Positions 1 to 9,000 of a DNA stretch of 64,000 bases are shown piece by piece. Source of the DNA: Flavobacteriales bacterium (GTDB lineage Bacteria; Bacteroidota; Bacteroidia; Flavobacteriales_F; PHOS-HE28); NCBI GenBank assembly GCA_026129465.1, contig JAHCIA010000001.1:2741964-2805963 (forward strand). The letters are read 5' to 3'. The notes beneath the pieces are model-generated. The model made no database searches and had not been told where the DNA came from. It saw only the letters and a program-made list of their open reading frames with translations. Every line of letters starts with the position of its first letter. Position 1 is the stretch's first letter. Made by a program: the position numbers and the translations under genes.

Positions 1-153
1 GAGTTTTTCCGCACTGAGAGCCTCGATGGCCGGTGGGACGGCACCTACCGTGGCCGCGAAGCACCGATCGACACATACGTCTGGCGCATCGATCTGGAGG
101 AGCTCTCCGGCGAGCGCCGCACCGTGTTCGGGCACGTGAACCTGATCCGCTGA
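1..153 (+). CDS. C-terminal end of a secreted protein with a gliding motility-associated C-terminal domain (partial)
   Basis: The window opens inside this gene; 50 codons remain before TGA. The residues include LDGRWDGTYRGREAPIDTY and end in HVNLIR. This is the closing part of the gliding motility-associated C-terminal (CHU_C-type) domain, whose usual pattern is W-DG-Y-G-----G-Y-W-. In Bacteroidota that domain marks large surface or secreted proteins exported by the type IX secretion system. The complete protein at 55179-60182 ends in the same way, which supports the call. The body of the protein lies outside the window, so nothing can be said about its function. It converges on the decarboxylase gene 7 bp away. 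Confidence 0.85.
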   Translation, partial: EFFRTESLDGRWDGTYRGREAPIDTYVWRIDLEELSGERRTVFGHVNLIR

Positions 154-160
154 TCGGTGC

Positions 161-1189
161 TCAATCGGGCAGAAAGGCCCTTGCCTCCAACCCCATCCAT
201 CGCATGGCCGCGCCACTCAGGAGCATCTCCTTTCGGGCATCATCCCAAGGCATGCTGCGGATGAGCTGGCCGGGTTCCAGTTCGCCCAGCGGGAAGGGAT
301 AGTCGGTGCCGAGCGCCACCCGCTCGGCGCCCAGGAGGTCCACCACATAGCCCAGCATGGTGGGGTCGTGCACCAGCGCATCGATCCAGAAGCGGCCGAG
401 GTACGCGCGCGGGTCCACAGGATTGTCCACGGCGCAGAGATCAGGGCGCACTTGGAAGCCATGGGCGATGCGGCCTACGGTGGCCGGGAAGGAGCCACCG
501 CCATGGGCGAAGGCCACGCGCAACGCGGGCAGCCGCTCCAGCAGCCCGCTGAAGATCATGGAGGTGATGGCCACGGTGGTCTCCACCGGCATGCCCACCA
601 GCCAGGGCATCCAGTATTTGTCCAGCCGATCGGCGCCCATCATGTCCCAGGGATGCACGAACACCGCCATGTCCAGCGCGGCGCAGGCGGCGAAGAAATC
701 GAAGAGTCGCGGCTCGCCCAGGTTGATGCCGTTGATGTGCGTGCCGATCTGCACGCCCACCAGGCCGATGCGCTTGCAGCGCTCCAGCTCCTGGATGGCG
801 AGCGAGACATCCTGCATGGGCACGGTGCCCAGGCCAGTGAACCGTTTCGGCCAGCGTTGCACGATGCCCGCGATGTGGTCGTTGAGGAACATCGACAGGT
901 CCAGCGTGTCGTGCGGCTTGGCCCAGTAGCTGAACATCACCGGCACGGTGCTGAGCACCTGTACATGCACGCCATGCTGGTCGCATTCGGCGATGCGCGT
1001 GGCGGGATCCCAGCAGTTGGCCTGTACCTCGCGGAAGAACTTGTCGTCCATCATCATGCGTGCGCAGCCCGGCCGGTGGTGGTCCAGATGGATGAATCCC
1101 CGGTAGCCGTACTTGGCGCCGAAATCCGGGATGTTCTCCGGCAGGATGTGCGTGTGGATGTCGACGGTGAGGGGCCCGGTCATGCGCAT
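161..1189 (-). CDS. 2-amino-3-carboxymuconate-6-semialdehyde decarboxylase (amidohydrolase family)
   Basis: A 342-residue metal-dependent amidohydrolase-fold protein. The ligand set of ACMSD is visible: HTH near the N-terminus (VDIHTHILP), a histidine in [10 protein letters not shown], another in [11 protein letters not shown], and the aspartate of GTDYPFPLG. Known role: ACMSD removes the carboxylate from 2-amino-3-carboxymuconate semialdehyde, directing kynurenine-pathway carbon towards 2-aminomuconate rather than quinolinate/NAD. The stop codon of the upstream 3-hydroxyanthranilate dioxygenase gene directly abuts this ATG (TAGATG), so the two are probably translationally coupled. A second in-frame ATG two codons downstream is also possible. 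Expected to be cytoplasmic. The neighbouring HAO and aldehyde dehydrogenase support ACMSD over another amidohydrolase. Confidence 0.9.
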   Translation of the reverse strand: MRMTGPLTVDIHTHILPENIPDFGAKYGYRGFIHLDHHRPGCARMMMDDKFFREVQANCWDPATRIAECDQHGVHVQVLSTVPVMFSYWAKPHDTLDLSMFLNDHIAGIVQRWPKRFTGLGTVPMQDVSLAIQELERCKRIGLVGVQIGTHINGINLGEPRLFDFFAACAALDMAVFVHPWDMMGADRLDKYWMPWLVGMPVETTVAITSMIFSGLLERLPALRVAFAHGGGSFPATVGRIAHGFQVRPDLCAVDNPVDPRAYLGRFWIDALVHDPTMLGYVVDLLGAERVALGTDYPFPLGELEPGQLIRSMPWDDARKEMLLSGAAMRWMGLEARAFLPD

Positions 1190-1720
1190 CTACACGAAGC
1201 GGGGGTCGGTCGCCATCACATGGCCGCACTTCTTGCAGGTGCGCAGTTCCTCGTTGCCGTAGAACTCGCGGAAGCGCGGGATGAAGTCCTTCTCGATGTT
1301 GTGCAGCACGAAGCGGTATTCGTGCAACAGGTTGTTGCACTTTTCGCAATACCACTGGAGGCCATCCTCCAACTCGCGGTCGTCTCGCTTCACCTCGATC
1401 ACCAGGCCCACGGTGTTCGCCGGGCGGCGCGGTTGGTGGGGCACACGTGCGGGAAGCAGGAACATCTCGCCTTCCTTGATCGGGATGGTCACCGCCTTGC
1501 CATCCTCCTGGATGCCCACTTCGATGTCGCCTTCCAGCTGGTAGAAGAGCTCCTCGGTCTCGTTCCAGTGGTAGTCCTTGCGCGCGTTGGGGCCGCCCAC
1601 CACCATCACGATGTAGTCGCCTGCCTCGGCATAGAGATTCTTGTTGCCCACGGGGGGTTTCAACAGATCGCGGTTGGTGTTGACCCAGCCGCGGAGGTCG
1701 AAGGGTCTGCGGATGCTCAT
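1190..1720 (-). CDS. 3-hydroxyanthranilate 3,4-dioxygenase
   Basis: A 176-residue cupin dioxygenase. Known reaction: Fe(II)-dependent ring cleavage of 3-hydroxyanthranilate to 2-amino-3-carboxymuconate semialdehyde, the substrate of the adjacent ACMSD. The metal-site pattern is visible in DYHWNETEELFYQLEG (His and Glu) and ARVPHQPRRPA (His). The C-terminus carries the two CxxC pairs of bacterial HAO (YCEKC and TCKKC), which bind a rubredoxin-like second iron. I start at MSIRRPFDL: this matches the family N-terminus, whereas 51 upstream in-frame residues overlap the next gene and look non-native. The stop abuts the ACMSD start, so this is an operon. Confidence 0.93.
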   Translation of the reverse strand: MSIRRPFDLRGWVNTNRDLLKPPVGNKNLYAEAGDYIVMVVGGPNARKDYHWNETEELFYQLEGDIEVGIQEDGKAVTIPIKEGEMFLLPARVPHQPRRPANTVGLVIEVKRDDRELEDGLQWYCEKCNNLLHEYRFVLHNIEKDFIPRFREFYGNEELRTCKKCGHVMATDPRFV

Positions 1721-1764
1721 GGCCCGGAGGTTCGTGCCGCTAAAGGTAGCGGTCCGGGCGCGCC

Positions 1765-2313
1765 TTACTGCCGGGTGCTTCGGCCGGCCATCAACAGCAG
1801 GGCGCCGTTGGTGCGCATCATGTCGCGCGTGTACTTCTCGTCCTGGGTGAAGGCCTTCACACGCTTGTCCCAACTGACGATGGCGAAGGGGAAGTCCAGC
1901 GCATCGGTGTCGGTACCGTCGTACTTGGAGGAGGCCAGCATGCTCACCTCCATGTCGAGCGGCTCGAAGACCAGCTCGCCTTTGGGCAATTCGGCACGGG
2001 TGTCCACCAGGATGCGTTTGGGGACGAAGCCCTCCCGTTGGAATACGATGCCGTAGGTCTCGCCGACGGGCAGCCCCACCTTGAACTTGCCGGTCTTGTC
2101 GGTGGTCTGTTCACCCACCAGATCATTCTCCCGGTAGACCGCGATGTGGCAGCCCTCCAATTTCTTGTCGCCATCGGTGATGCGGCCGGTGATGGGCAAC
2201 ACAGGTTCGGCCGTTGCTCCGGCCTTGCTTTTCGCGGCGTTCTCCTGCGCGTAGGCGAGACCTGGCAGGGTGGTCAAAGCGATGATGGCCAGGGATGTAC
2301 GGATGGCGTGCAT
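1765..2313 (-). CDS. Secreted protein with a carboxypeptidase-regulatory-like (transthyretin-type) domain, function unknown
   Basis: 182 residues. The N-terminus MHAIRTSLAIIALTTLPGLA followed by YAQ is a clear Sec signal peptide. The next part (VLPITGRITDGDKKLEGCHI, then VGEQTTDKTGKFKVGLPVGE) has the pattern of a beta-sandwich CarboxypepD_reg-like domain: 'x-G-x-I-x-D---L-G', then 'T---G-F----P-G'. The C-terminal 60 residues are unassigned. It lies 44 bp upstream of HAO on the same strand, so co-transcription is possible, but nothing ties it to kynurenine metabolism. Likely periplasmic or outer-membrane associated. Confidence 0.7.
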   Translation of the reverse strand: MHAIRTSLAIIALTTLPGLAYAQENAAKSKAGATAEPVLPITGRITDGDKKLEGCHIAVYRENDLVGEQTTDKTGKFKVGLPVGETYGIVFQREGFVPKRILVDTRAELPKGELVFEPLDMEVSMLASSKYDGTDTDALDFPFAIVSWDKRVKAFTQDEKYTRDMMRTNGALLLMAGRSTRQ

Positions 2314-2390
2314 GGCTCGTGGATATGGGGGGCTTGTACCTCCCGTCCGCAGCCAAGGTTTCCTTCAGGTACGGCCCTGCTCCCGCCCGA

Positions 2391-5300
2391 TCACCGCGCC
2401 ACCACCAGTCTCAGGCCCACCGCACTTGCAGTGGTGGTCAAGCGCACGGTGTACAGTCCGGGTACCAGCCCTTGCACGAAGTCCAGGTCTCTTGCCGCCC
2501 CGGCTTCCTGCCACCACCGTTCGGTATGGACCAGACGGCCACCCGCATCGAAGACCTCCATCACCACATCACCACCGGCACCGTCGTGCCGCAGCCAGGC
2601 TTCTCCCTGCGCCGGGTTGGGGTGGATGGTCCAGTCGGATGCGATCAGTTCTTCCATGCCGGTGCAGATCTCCACGAACACGGTGACGAAGTCGCCGCTG
2701 AAGGACAGGCAGGCACCGGTGCTGGAGATGGATGGGAGTGCGTTCCCCGGTACCGCCCCCACAAGTGCCCCATTGTGCGAAATGCCCCACACGCGGTATT
2801 CGCCCAGTGGCAGCCCGTTGAAGTCCAGGGAGATCCCGGCGAGTTGGGTGATGATGATATCAAGCGCATTGGTAAGCACATAGGTGTAGCTCTGGGAGGA
2901 GATGGAACTGTTCACGAAGGCGATCACGTCCGACTGGCCGTCCTGGCAAACGAACTCCACGGAGGCCTGGTCGCTGGTGGCCACGGTGCCACCGTCGCAG
3001 AAAAGGGATGGGACCTGGCCGGTGATGCACACCGTGAATGCGCCGCCCGTGCCGAATTGCAGGTTGCTGAAGATGCGCACCAAGTATTCCTCGCCCTGTG
3101 TGACGGGTACCGTGAGCGGCCCGCTGGGCTGCACTTCGCAGGCCACTTCGGCGCCGCCGCATGCGGTCAACACCACGATGCCCCAATCGGTCATGCCGAT
3201 CGGATCGAGGGTGATCTCCACCTCCGAGTTCAAGCCGGCGTTGAAGGTGTACCACACATCGGTGTAGCCCACGGTGCTGAAGTCACAGGCCGGGTTGCCG
3301 GGGCCGGGCACGCTGTAGGTGTTGTCGCCTGCCGTGGGCGCACAATCCAGTTCGATGGTGAGTTCGGTGGCGTTCGCGCAGAGGTCGTTCTCCGGGATGC
3401 AATCGAGTACGATGACCGTGGCGCCCGTGACGTCCAGTGCGCCACAAATGCTTCCACCGCCCTGGATCAACAACGCGTTGATGTCGAAGCCCGTGGTCTC
3501 ACCCAGGATCAACTGTCCGGGATCCACCGTGGCGGGGTCATAGACCAAAGTGTGGATCGTGTATTGTCCCGGTGTCGCGGCGGAGAAGACCGGCCCCCCG
3601 GAGAGCGCTACGATCACCAATGCGGGACCCTGCGTCAGTGCATAGGCCACTTCGTAACCGTCAGGAACGTTGGCATCGCCCTGCGGTGTGGCGGCGACGA
3701 TCGCGTTGCCATTCACCAGGCACACCGGTGTGGCCACGGCCAGGAGCGAGCCAGCATCAGCCTCGCAGGGCGGCAGACAGGTCTGCACATTGAATTGCGC
3801 GCCCGCCACATCGAGGCTCGCGCAGATGTCGCCGCCGTTCTCGATCAACAGTGCCGCGATGTCGGATCCCGTGGTCACGCCGATCACCACTTGGCCCAGG
3901 TCCAGCGTGGCCGGATCGTACACCAGCGTGTGGATGGTGTAAAGCCCTTCGGCGCCCACCCCGAAGAAGGGATCGCCCTGCGCGTTGATGATGACAAGTT
4001 CCTCGCCCTGCGTGAGCACATACAGCAGGCCGTAGCCATCGGGTACCACGGCGTCACCGCCCGGGGTTCCCAGCAGGATCGCTGTACCATCTTCCAGGCA
4101 GGGGTTCGCATCGATCGGCGAAAGCGTGCCCGCGAGGGCCTCGCAGAAAGGTGGCTGGCAGTCTTCCACACTGTATTGCGCGCCCACCACGTCGAGCGAA
4201 GCGCAGACCTCGCCACCGCCTTGGATAAGCAACGCGTTCACATCGAAGCCCGTGGTGACGCCCAATTCCACGATGGAGAGGTCGAGCGTGGTGGGATCGT
4301 ACACCAGGGTGTGTATGGTGTGCAAGCCAAGTTCCTCGGCGATGAACTCCGGTTCGGTGTTCACACCGATGATCGTCAGCCCGGCGCCCTGCGTCAATAC
4401 ATAGATCACCTCGTAGCCCTGCGGCACTGACGCATTGCCTTCCGGAATGGCCGTCAGCGGAGAGGTCCCCGCCACCACGCAGGCCACGCCACCGCCGGTG
4501 AGGGTGCCAGCATATGCATCACACGGAGGCGCAGAGCAATCCTGCACATTGAATTGAGCGCCCGCCACATCGAGGCTCGCGCAGATGTCGCCGCCGTTCT
4601 CGATCAACAGTGCCGCGATGTCGGATCCCGTGGTCACGCCGATCACCACTTGGCCCAGGTCCAGCGTGGCCGGATCGTACACCAGCGTGTGGATGGTGTA
4701 AAGCCCTTCGGCGCCCACCCCGAAGAAGGGATCGCCCTGCGCGTTGATGATGACCAGCTCCTCGCCCTGCGTGAGCACATACAGCAGGCCGTAGCCATCG
4801 GGTACCACGGCGTCACCGCTCGGGGTGGCCAGCAGGATCGCTGTGCCATCTTCCAGGCAGGGGTTCGCGTCGATCGGGACCAGCGTGCCCGCGAAGGCCT
4901 CGCATTCTTCCACCACGCCAGGACCAATGACGCATATCTCGAAAGTGGTGGTGGCGGGCATGCCGCCGTACCAGTCGTTCACGCGCACGAAGTAGATCTC
5001 CCCGATGGTGAGTCCGGTGGCTTCGAGCACCTCCACACCGCCGGCCGATGCGGCATCCGCACAGGCGATGCTCACCGAATTGGCGCAACTGCCGGCGCGC
5101 AGGTCCACTGTGGCATCGAATGCAGGACTGCCATCCACGATGATGGTGTGCTCAGTGGCGGTGGCGGTGAAACTGTACCAGACATCATCCTGGGCATTGC
5201 CCAGGAAACCGGCGCAGAAGACCGCCGGCAGCGAACCGCCACTCACCAGCGCGCCGAAGACATCACCCGTGACCGGCAGGCATGCAGGTGCCGGGACCAG

Positions 5301-5933
5301 TTCAATGGCCCCATCGCATTCATCATTATCCGGCGGTGTGGCCGTGCAGGGTGTGCCGCTGAAGGTGAGGGTGTAGGGTCCGGTGGCGCCACTGCCGCCC
5401 AGCACCGCATAGAAATAGGTGCCCACCGGCACTTGGGGGAAGAAGATGCTGAAGTTGCCATCGCCACATTCGTCCGTGGTCACGGAACCCTGCCCAAGGT
5501 TCACCAGGTTGTTGAAGGGGCAGCCCATGAACAGGAGCGTGTAGGCCCCCTCGAACGCGGGGTCGGTGCCGCAGTAGGATACAGTGAGGTCCACGCAGGC
5601 GCTCACGGTGAAGGCTTCCCACACTTCGGGCACGCCGAATCCGATCCCATCGGAAGCGCCCGTGTTGTCACCGTTCACCGTCACACTTCCGCCCACAGGC
5701 AATTCCACGATCGTGGCGCCCGAGCAGTCGTCATTCGGCGGTGGGCCGCCCATGGGCAGCGCGGGATCCAATGCGGACGGTCCCCAGGTGCCGATGGTGA
5801 TGGCTTCGGTGGGCCACTTGTCCGCCGGCCATGGTTGCGCGCCCTGGCCGCACAAGACCAGGGAGGTTATCAAGGACAGGAGGGACAGGAGGGAACGGGG
5901 AGGTGTTGAGCAGAGTGCGTAGCGTGCCTTCAT
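2391..5933 (-). CDS. Giant T9SS-secreted protein with four copies of a roughly 125-residue repeat
   Basis: 1180 residues from MKARYALC; a start 13 codons upstream is possible, but this one gives a cleaner signal peptide. The N-terminal half (to about residue 340) has adhesin-like beta domains with repeated PNDDC/DNDEC openings, as in pre-peptidase C-type domains. Four tandem repeats begin at about residues 344, 471, 597 and 723. Each opens with a Cys, contains YTIHTLVYDP and closes with CASLDV-GA or a close variant. Copies 1 and 3 are nearly identical in DNA. Another beta domain follows (opening NDLCANATEL), then a type A T9SS sorting domain in the last 85 residues (WTIHPNPAQGEAWL to GLYTVRLTT). 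Probably exported to the cell surface. It lies 115 bp downstream of a related giant gene, after a terminator, so it probably has its own promoter. Confidence 0.85.
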   Translation of the reverse strand: MKARYALCSTPPRSLLSLLSLITSLVLCGQGAQPWPADKWPTEAITIGTWGPSALDPALPMGGPPPNDDCSGATIVELPVGGSVTVNGDNTGASDGIGFGVPEVWEAFTVSACVDLTVSYCGTDPAFEGAYTLLFMGCPFNNLVNLGQGSVTTDECGDGNFSIFFPQVPVGTYFYAVLGGSGATGPYTLTFSGTPCTATPPDNDECDGAIELVPAPACLPVTGDVFGALVSGGSLPAVFCAGFLGNAQDDVWYSFTATATEHTIIVDGSPAFDATVDLRAGSCANSVSIACADAASAGGVEVLEATGLTIGEIYFVRVNDWYGGMPATTTFEICVIGPGVVEECEAFAGTLVPIDANPCLEDGTAILLATPSGDAVVPDGYGLLYVLTQGEELVIINAQGDPFFGVGAEGLYTIHTLVYDPATLDLGQVVIGVTTGSDIAALLIENGGDICASLDVAGAQFNVQDCSAPPCDAYAGTLTGGGVACVVAGTSPLTAIPEGNASVPQGYEVIYVLTQGAGLTIIGVNTEPEFIAEELGLHTIHTLVYDPTTLDLSIVELGVTTGFDVNALLIQGGGEVCASLDVVGAQYSVEDCQPPFCEALAGTLSPIDANPCLEDGTAILLGTPGGDAVVPDGYGLLYVLTQGEELVIINAQGDPFFGVGAEGLYTIHTLVYDPATLDLGQVVIGVTTGSDIAALLIENGGDICASLDVAGAQFNVQTCLPPCEADAGSLLAVATPVCLVNGNAIVAATPQGDANVPDGYEVAYALTQGPALVIVALSGGPVFSAATPGQYTIHTLVYDPATVDPGQLILGETTGFDINALLIQGGGSICGALDVTGATVIVLDCIPENDLCANATELTIELDCAPTAGDNTYSVPGPGNPACDFSTVGYTDVWYTFNAGLNSEVEITLDPIGMTDWGIVVLTACGGAEVACEVQPSGPLTVPVTQGEEYLVRIFSNLQFGTGGAFTVCITGQVPSLFCDGGTVATSDQASVEFVCQDGQSDVIAFVNSSISSQSYTYVLTNALDIIITQLAGISLDFNGLPLGEYRVWGISHNGALVGAVPGNALPSISSTGACLSFSGDFVTVFVEICTGMEELIASDWTIHPNPAQGEAWLRHDGAGGDVVMEVFDAGGRLVHTERWWQEAGAARDLDFVQGLVPGLYTVRLTTTASAVGLRLVVAR
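3787..4131 (-). repeat. Long near-identical direct repeat, copy 2 (mate at 4546-4890)
   Basis: About 345 bp here match 4546-4890 with only scattered single-base differences, at an offset of 759 bp (253 codons). Both encode the repeat segment with LLYVLTQGEELVIINAQGDP. The other two copies in the gene are far more diverged at DNA level, so this pair reflects recent duplication or gene conversion. Confidence 0.85.
4546..4890 (-). repeat. Long near-identical direct repeat, copy 1 (mate at 3787-4131)
   Basis: Partner of 3787-4131, in the same gene and reading frame, 253 codons apart. Such a pair can collapse by recombination or be misassembled from short reads. Confidence 0.85.
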
Positions 5934-5990
5934 CGAGCGGGTGTGGGTTGTACCGGAGGGTGCAAAGTTCATGTCAATGGAGGTCCGTTC

Positions 5991-6029
5991 GACCGAAAAG
6001 AAAGAGGCGGGACACGATGGTCCCGCCTC
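5991..6029 (-). terminator. Rho-independent terminator of the GEVED protein gene
   Basis: A perfect 10-bp stem, GAGGCGGGAC / GTCCCGCCTC (6004-6013 and 6020-6029), with a 6-nt loop. Read on the minus strand it is followed by TTTCTTTTCGG. It starts 20 bp after the stop at 6049 and separates the two giant T9SS genes. Confidence 0.85.
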
Positions 6030-6048
6030 CGCTCCTATCGTTGCCTGG

Positions 6049-9000
6049 TCAATGCACCACGATTCGCTGCTCGTGGCGGTGGTTGTCCGTGGTGAAGCGC
6101 AGCACATAGGTGCCCGGCACGAGTTTGCCGCCCAGCGCCATCCAAACGGCCTCGCCACGCGTCATGTAGCGCGACTCCTGGTGCACGGCACGGCCCGCCA
6201 CATCGAACACATCCATGGCCACCAGCGCATCGGCACCGCCGTACACCACGGTGAAGTCACCCGTGTTCGGGTTGGGGAACACGTTCCATCCGGCGCCCGC
6301 GATATCCTCGGCGATGCCAACACCAGGCTGTACGATCAGCGAATAGTCCTCCACCTCGCCATAGCTGGCCAGTCCGCAGGGCGTGTCGTTGAAGTTGTTG
6401 GTGTACTGGCTGCCATCGTGGGTGTCGTGCAGGCGGATGCGCATGCGCGTGGTGCCCAGCGGGGTGCCGGCCGGGATGGTGACGTTGCCCGTATAGATGT
6501 CCACCGAACCGATGATGGAGGTGAAGACCAGTTCACCGGCATCGAAGAAGTCCTCGTCCTGGTTCAGGTCGATCCACACCAGCACCTGGTTGGTGCTGTA
6601 GGAGGTGTTGGCTCCGTTGCGCGCCACATCGATGGCGATCGGGTAGGTCTGGCCCGGCGAAACGGTGCCTGTCACGTTGGTGAAGTCCGAGTAAGCCGGC
6701 GGCGCGGGTGACGCGTTGGGTGAGTTGTTGTTGATGCCGGCGAAGGTGACGTTGATGATGCGTTCCTCCAGACCCAGGCCCGTGCCATCGGCGCCAGCGT
6801 CACAGTAACCACCGCACTCTTCCACGGAGAAGGCCGCACCGGCCACATCCAGGCTGGCGCAGATGGTGCCTCCGCCCTGGATCAGCAGCGCATTCACATC
6901 GAAGCCCGTGGTGACACCCAATTCCACGATGGAGAGGTCCAGCGTGGTGGGGTCGTACACCAGGGTGTGGATGGTGTAGGTGCCGAGCGCGGAGACCTCG
7001 AAGCTCGGCGCAGCAGCGGCATCGATGATCACCAGGCCGGCGCCTTGGGTGAGGGCGTACACCGTCAGGAATCCCGGGGGCACCACGGCATCACCGTTCG
7101 GGGTGGCGCTGAGCGTCACGGGGCTGCCCTCGAAGCAGACCACACCGCCACCGTTGAGCGTGCCAGCGTCCGCATCGCAGCAAAGGATCACCGCGAAGGC
7201 GGCACCGGCCACATCCAGGCTGGCGCATATGGTGCCTCCGCCCTGGATCAACAGGGCGTTCACATCGAAGCCCGTGGTCACGCCCGGCTCCACGATGGAG
7301 AGGTCCAGCGTGTTGGGGTCGTACACCAGGGTGTGGATCGTGTATGTGCCGAGCGCGTCAACCTCGAAGCTGGGCGTGGGTGATGCGTCGATGATCACCA
7401 GGCCGGCGCCTTGGGTGAGCACATAGATCGTTTCGAAGCCGGCAGGTACGTCGGCATCACCGTTGGGGGTGGCGGCCAGCGTCACCGGCGCATCCTCGTA
7501 GCAGATGGCACCACCGCCACTGAGCGTGCCCGCATCGGCGTCGCAGCAAAGCACCACCTCGAACACGGCGCCCGCCACATCCAGGCTGGCGCAGATGGTG
7601 CCACCGCCTTGGATCAGCAAGGCGTTCACGTCGAAGCCGGTGGTGACACCGATCTCCACGATGTCCAGATCGAGCGTGTTGGGGTCGTACACCAGGGTGT
7701 GTATGGTGTAGGTGCCGATCGCGCCCACTTCGAAGCTGGGATCCGGGCCGCCATCGATGATCACCAGGCCCGCGCCTTCGGTGAGTACGTAGATCACTTC
7801 GAATCCCGGAGGAACTTCCGCGTCGCCATTCGGGGTGGCGTTGAGCTGCACAGGGCCGTCCTCGAAGCAGGTCTCCGCGCCGCCACTGAGGGTGCCGGCA
7901 TCGGCATCGCACTCCAGCGCACCACTCACCACAATGGTGTAGTCCTCCACCTGGCCGTAGGTGCTGTTGCCGCAGGGCACGGCATTGATCACGTTCGCAT
8001 ACTCCGAACCATCATGGGTGTCGGTGAGACGGACCCGCATGCGGGTCGCACCGTTCGGCGCGGTGATCGGCACCTGGATGCTGCCGGTGAAAGTGGGACC
8101 TGCGCTGATGATCGAGGTCCAGGCCAGTTCATTGGCCTCGAACACCTCGTTCTGGTTCCAATCGATCCACACATAGATCTGGTCCTCGGGGAAACCATTG
8201 GAAGTGGACACCGAGATCGGGTTGCTGCTGCCCGCCGTCACGTTGCCCTGGATGCTGGTGAAGTCCTCATAGCCGGCGGTGGACGTGGAGTTGTTGTTGA
8301 AACCAGCGAAGGTGACGTTGCTGATCTTCTCGAACTGGGTGCTGGTGGCGCCCGCTGCGCAATAGCCCGGTGGCGGAGCTCCGCAGGCCGTGGCCGATAC
8401 GCTGATCGAGTAGGGCCCATCCGGTGTGGAAGGTGGATCCACCAGCACGGGGATCCAATAGGTGCCTGCGGGCAGTTCGGCGAAGAAGACGTCGCAGGCG
8501 GTGAAGGTGCCCGTGAGCACGCCCGCCAGCACGTCGGGGCATTGGTTCACCACGTTGATCAGGAAGTTGGTGAACTCCGATCCCGGCACGCAGTAGTTGA
8601 TCGTCACGTTGGCGCAGGTGCTCAGCGTGAAGGCCTCCCACACCACCACGAAGTTGGTACCGGCCAGCACATTGGCGCCGGTGTTGTCACCGCTGTAGGT
8701 CACCGTGCCGCCGGGTGCCAGGTTCTGCACCACGGCGCCCGTGCACAGGTCGTTGGGCGGCGGGCCGCCACCGCCAGCCTCCTGGATGTTCACCGTGTAG
8801 TCCTCCACCTGGCCGTAGGTGCTGGTGCCGCAGGGGGTCGCGTTGGGTCCCAGGGTGGCATCATGCAACCGCACCCGCATGCGGGTGTTGCCCAGCGTCG
8901 CGCTCATGGGAATGGTGATCGGACCGGAGTGCGGCCCAACGCCCATGGGCGAGCTGTACATCAATTCATTGGCCTCGAAGATCTGGTTCTGGTTCAGGTC

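Noticed and set aside
2295..4430. Long plus-strand open frame over the T9SS repeats
   Set aside because: It mirrors the minus-strand repeat protein; its own repeats arise only because the real gene is repetitive.
3390..7911. Possible CRISPR array because of regular repeats
   Set aside because: Repeat units are over 340 bp, in frame, and encode protein; no short repeat/spacer pattern is present.
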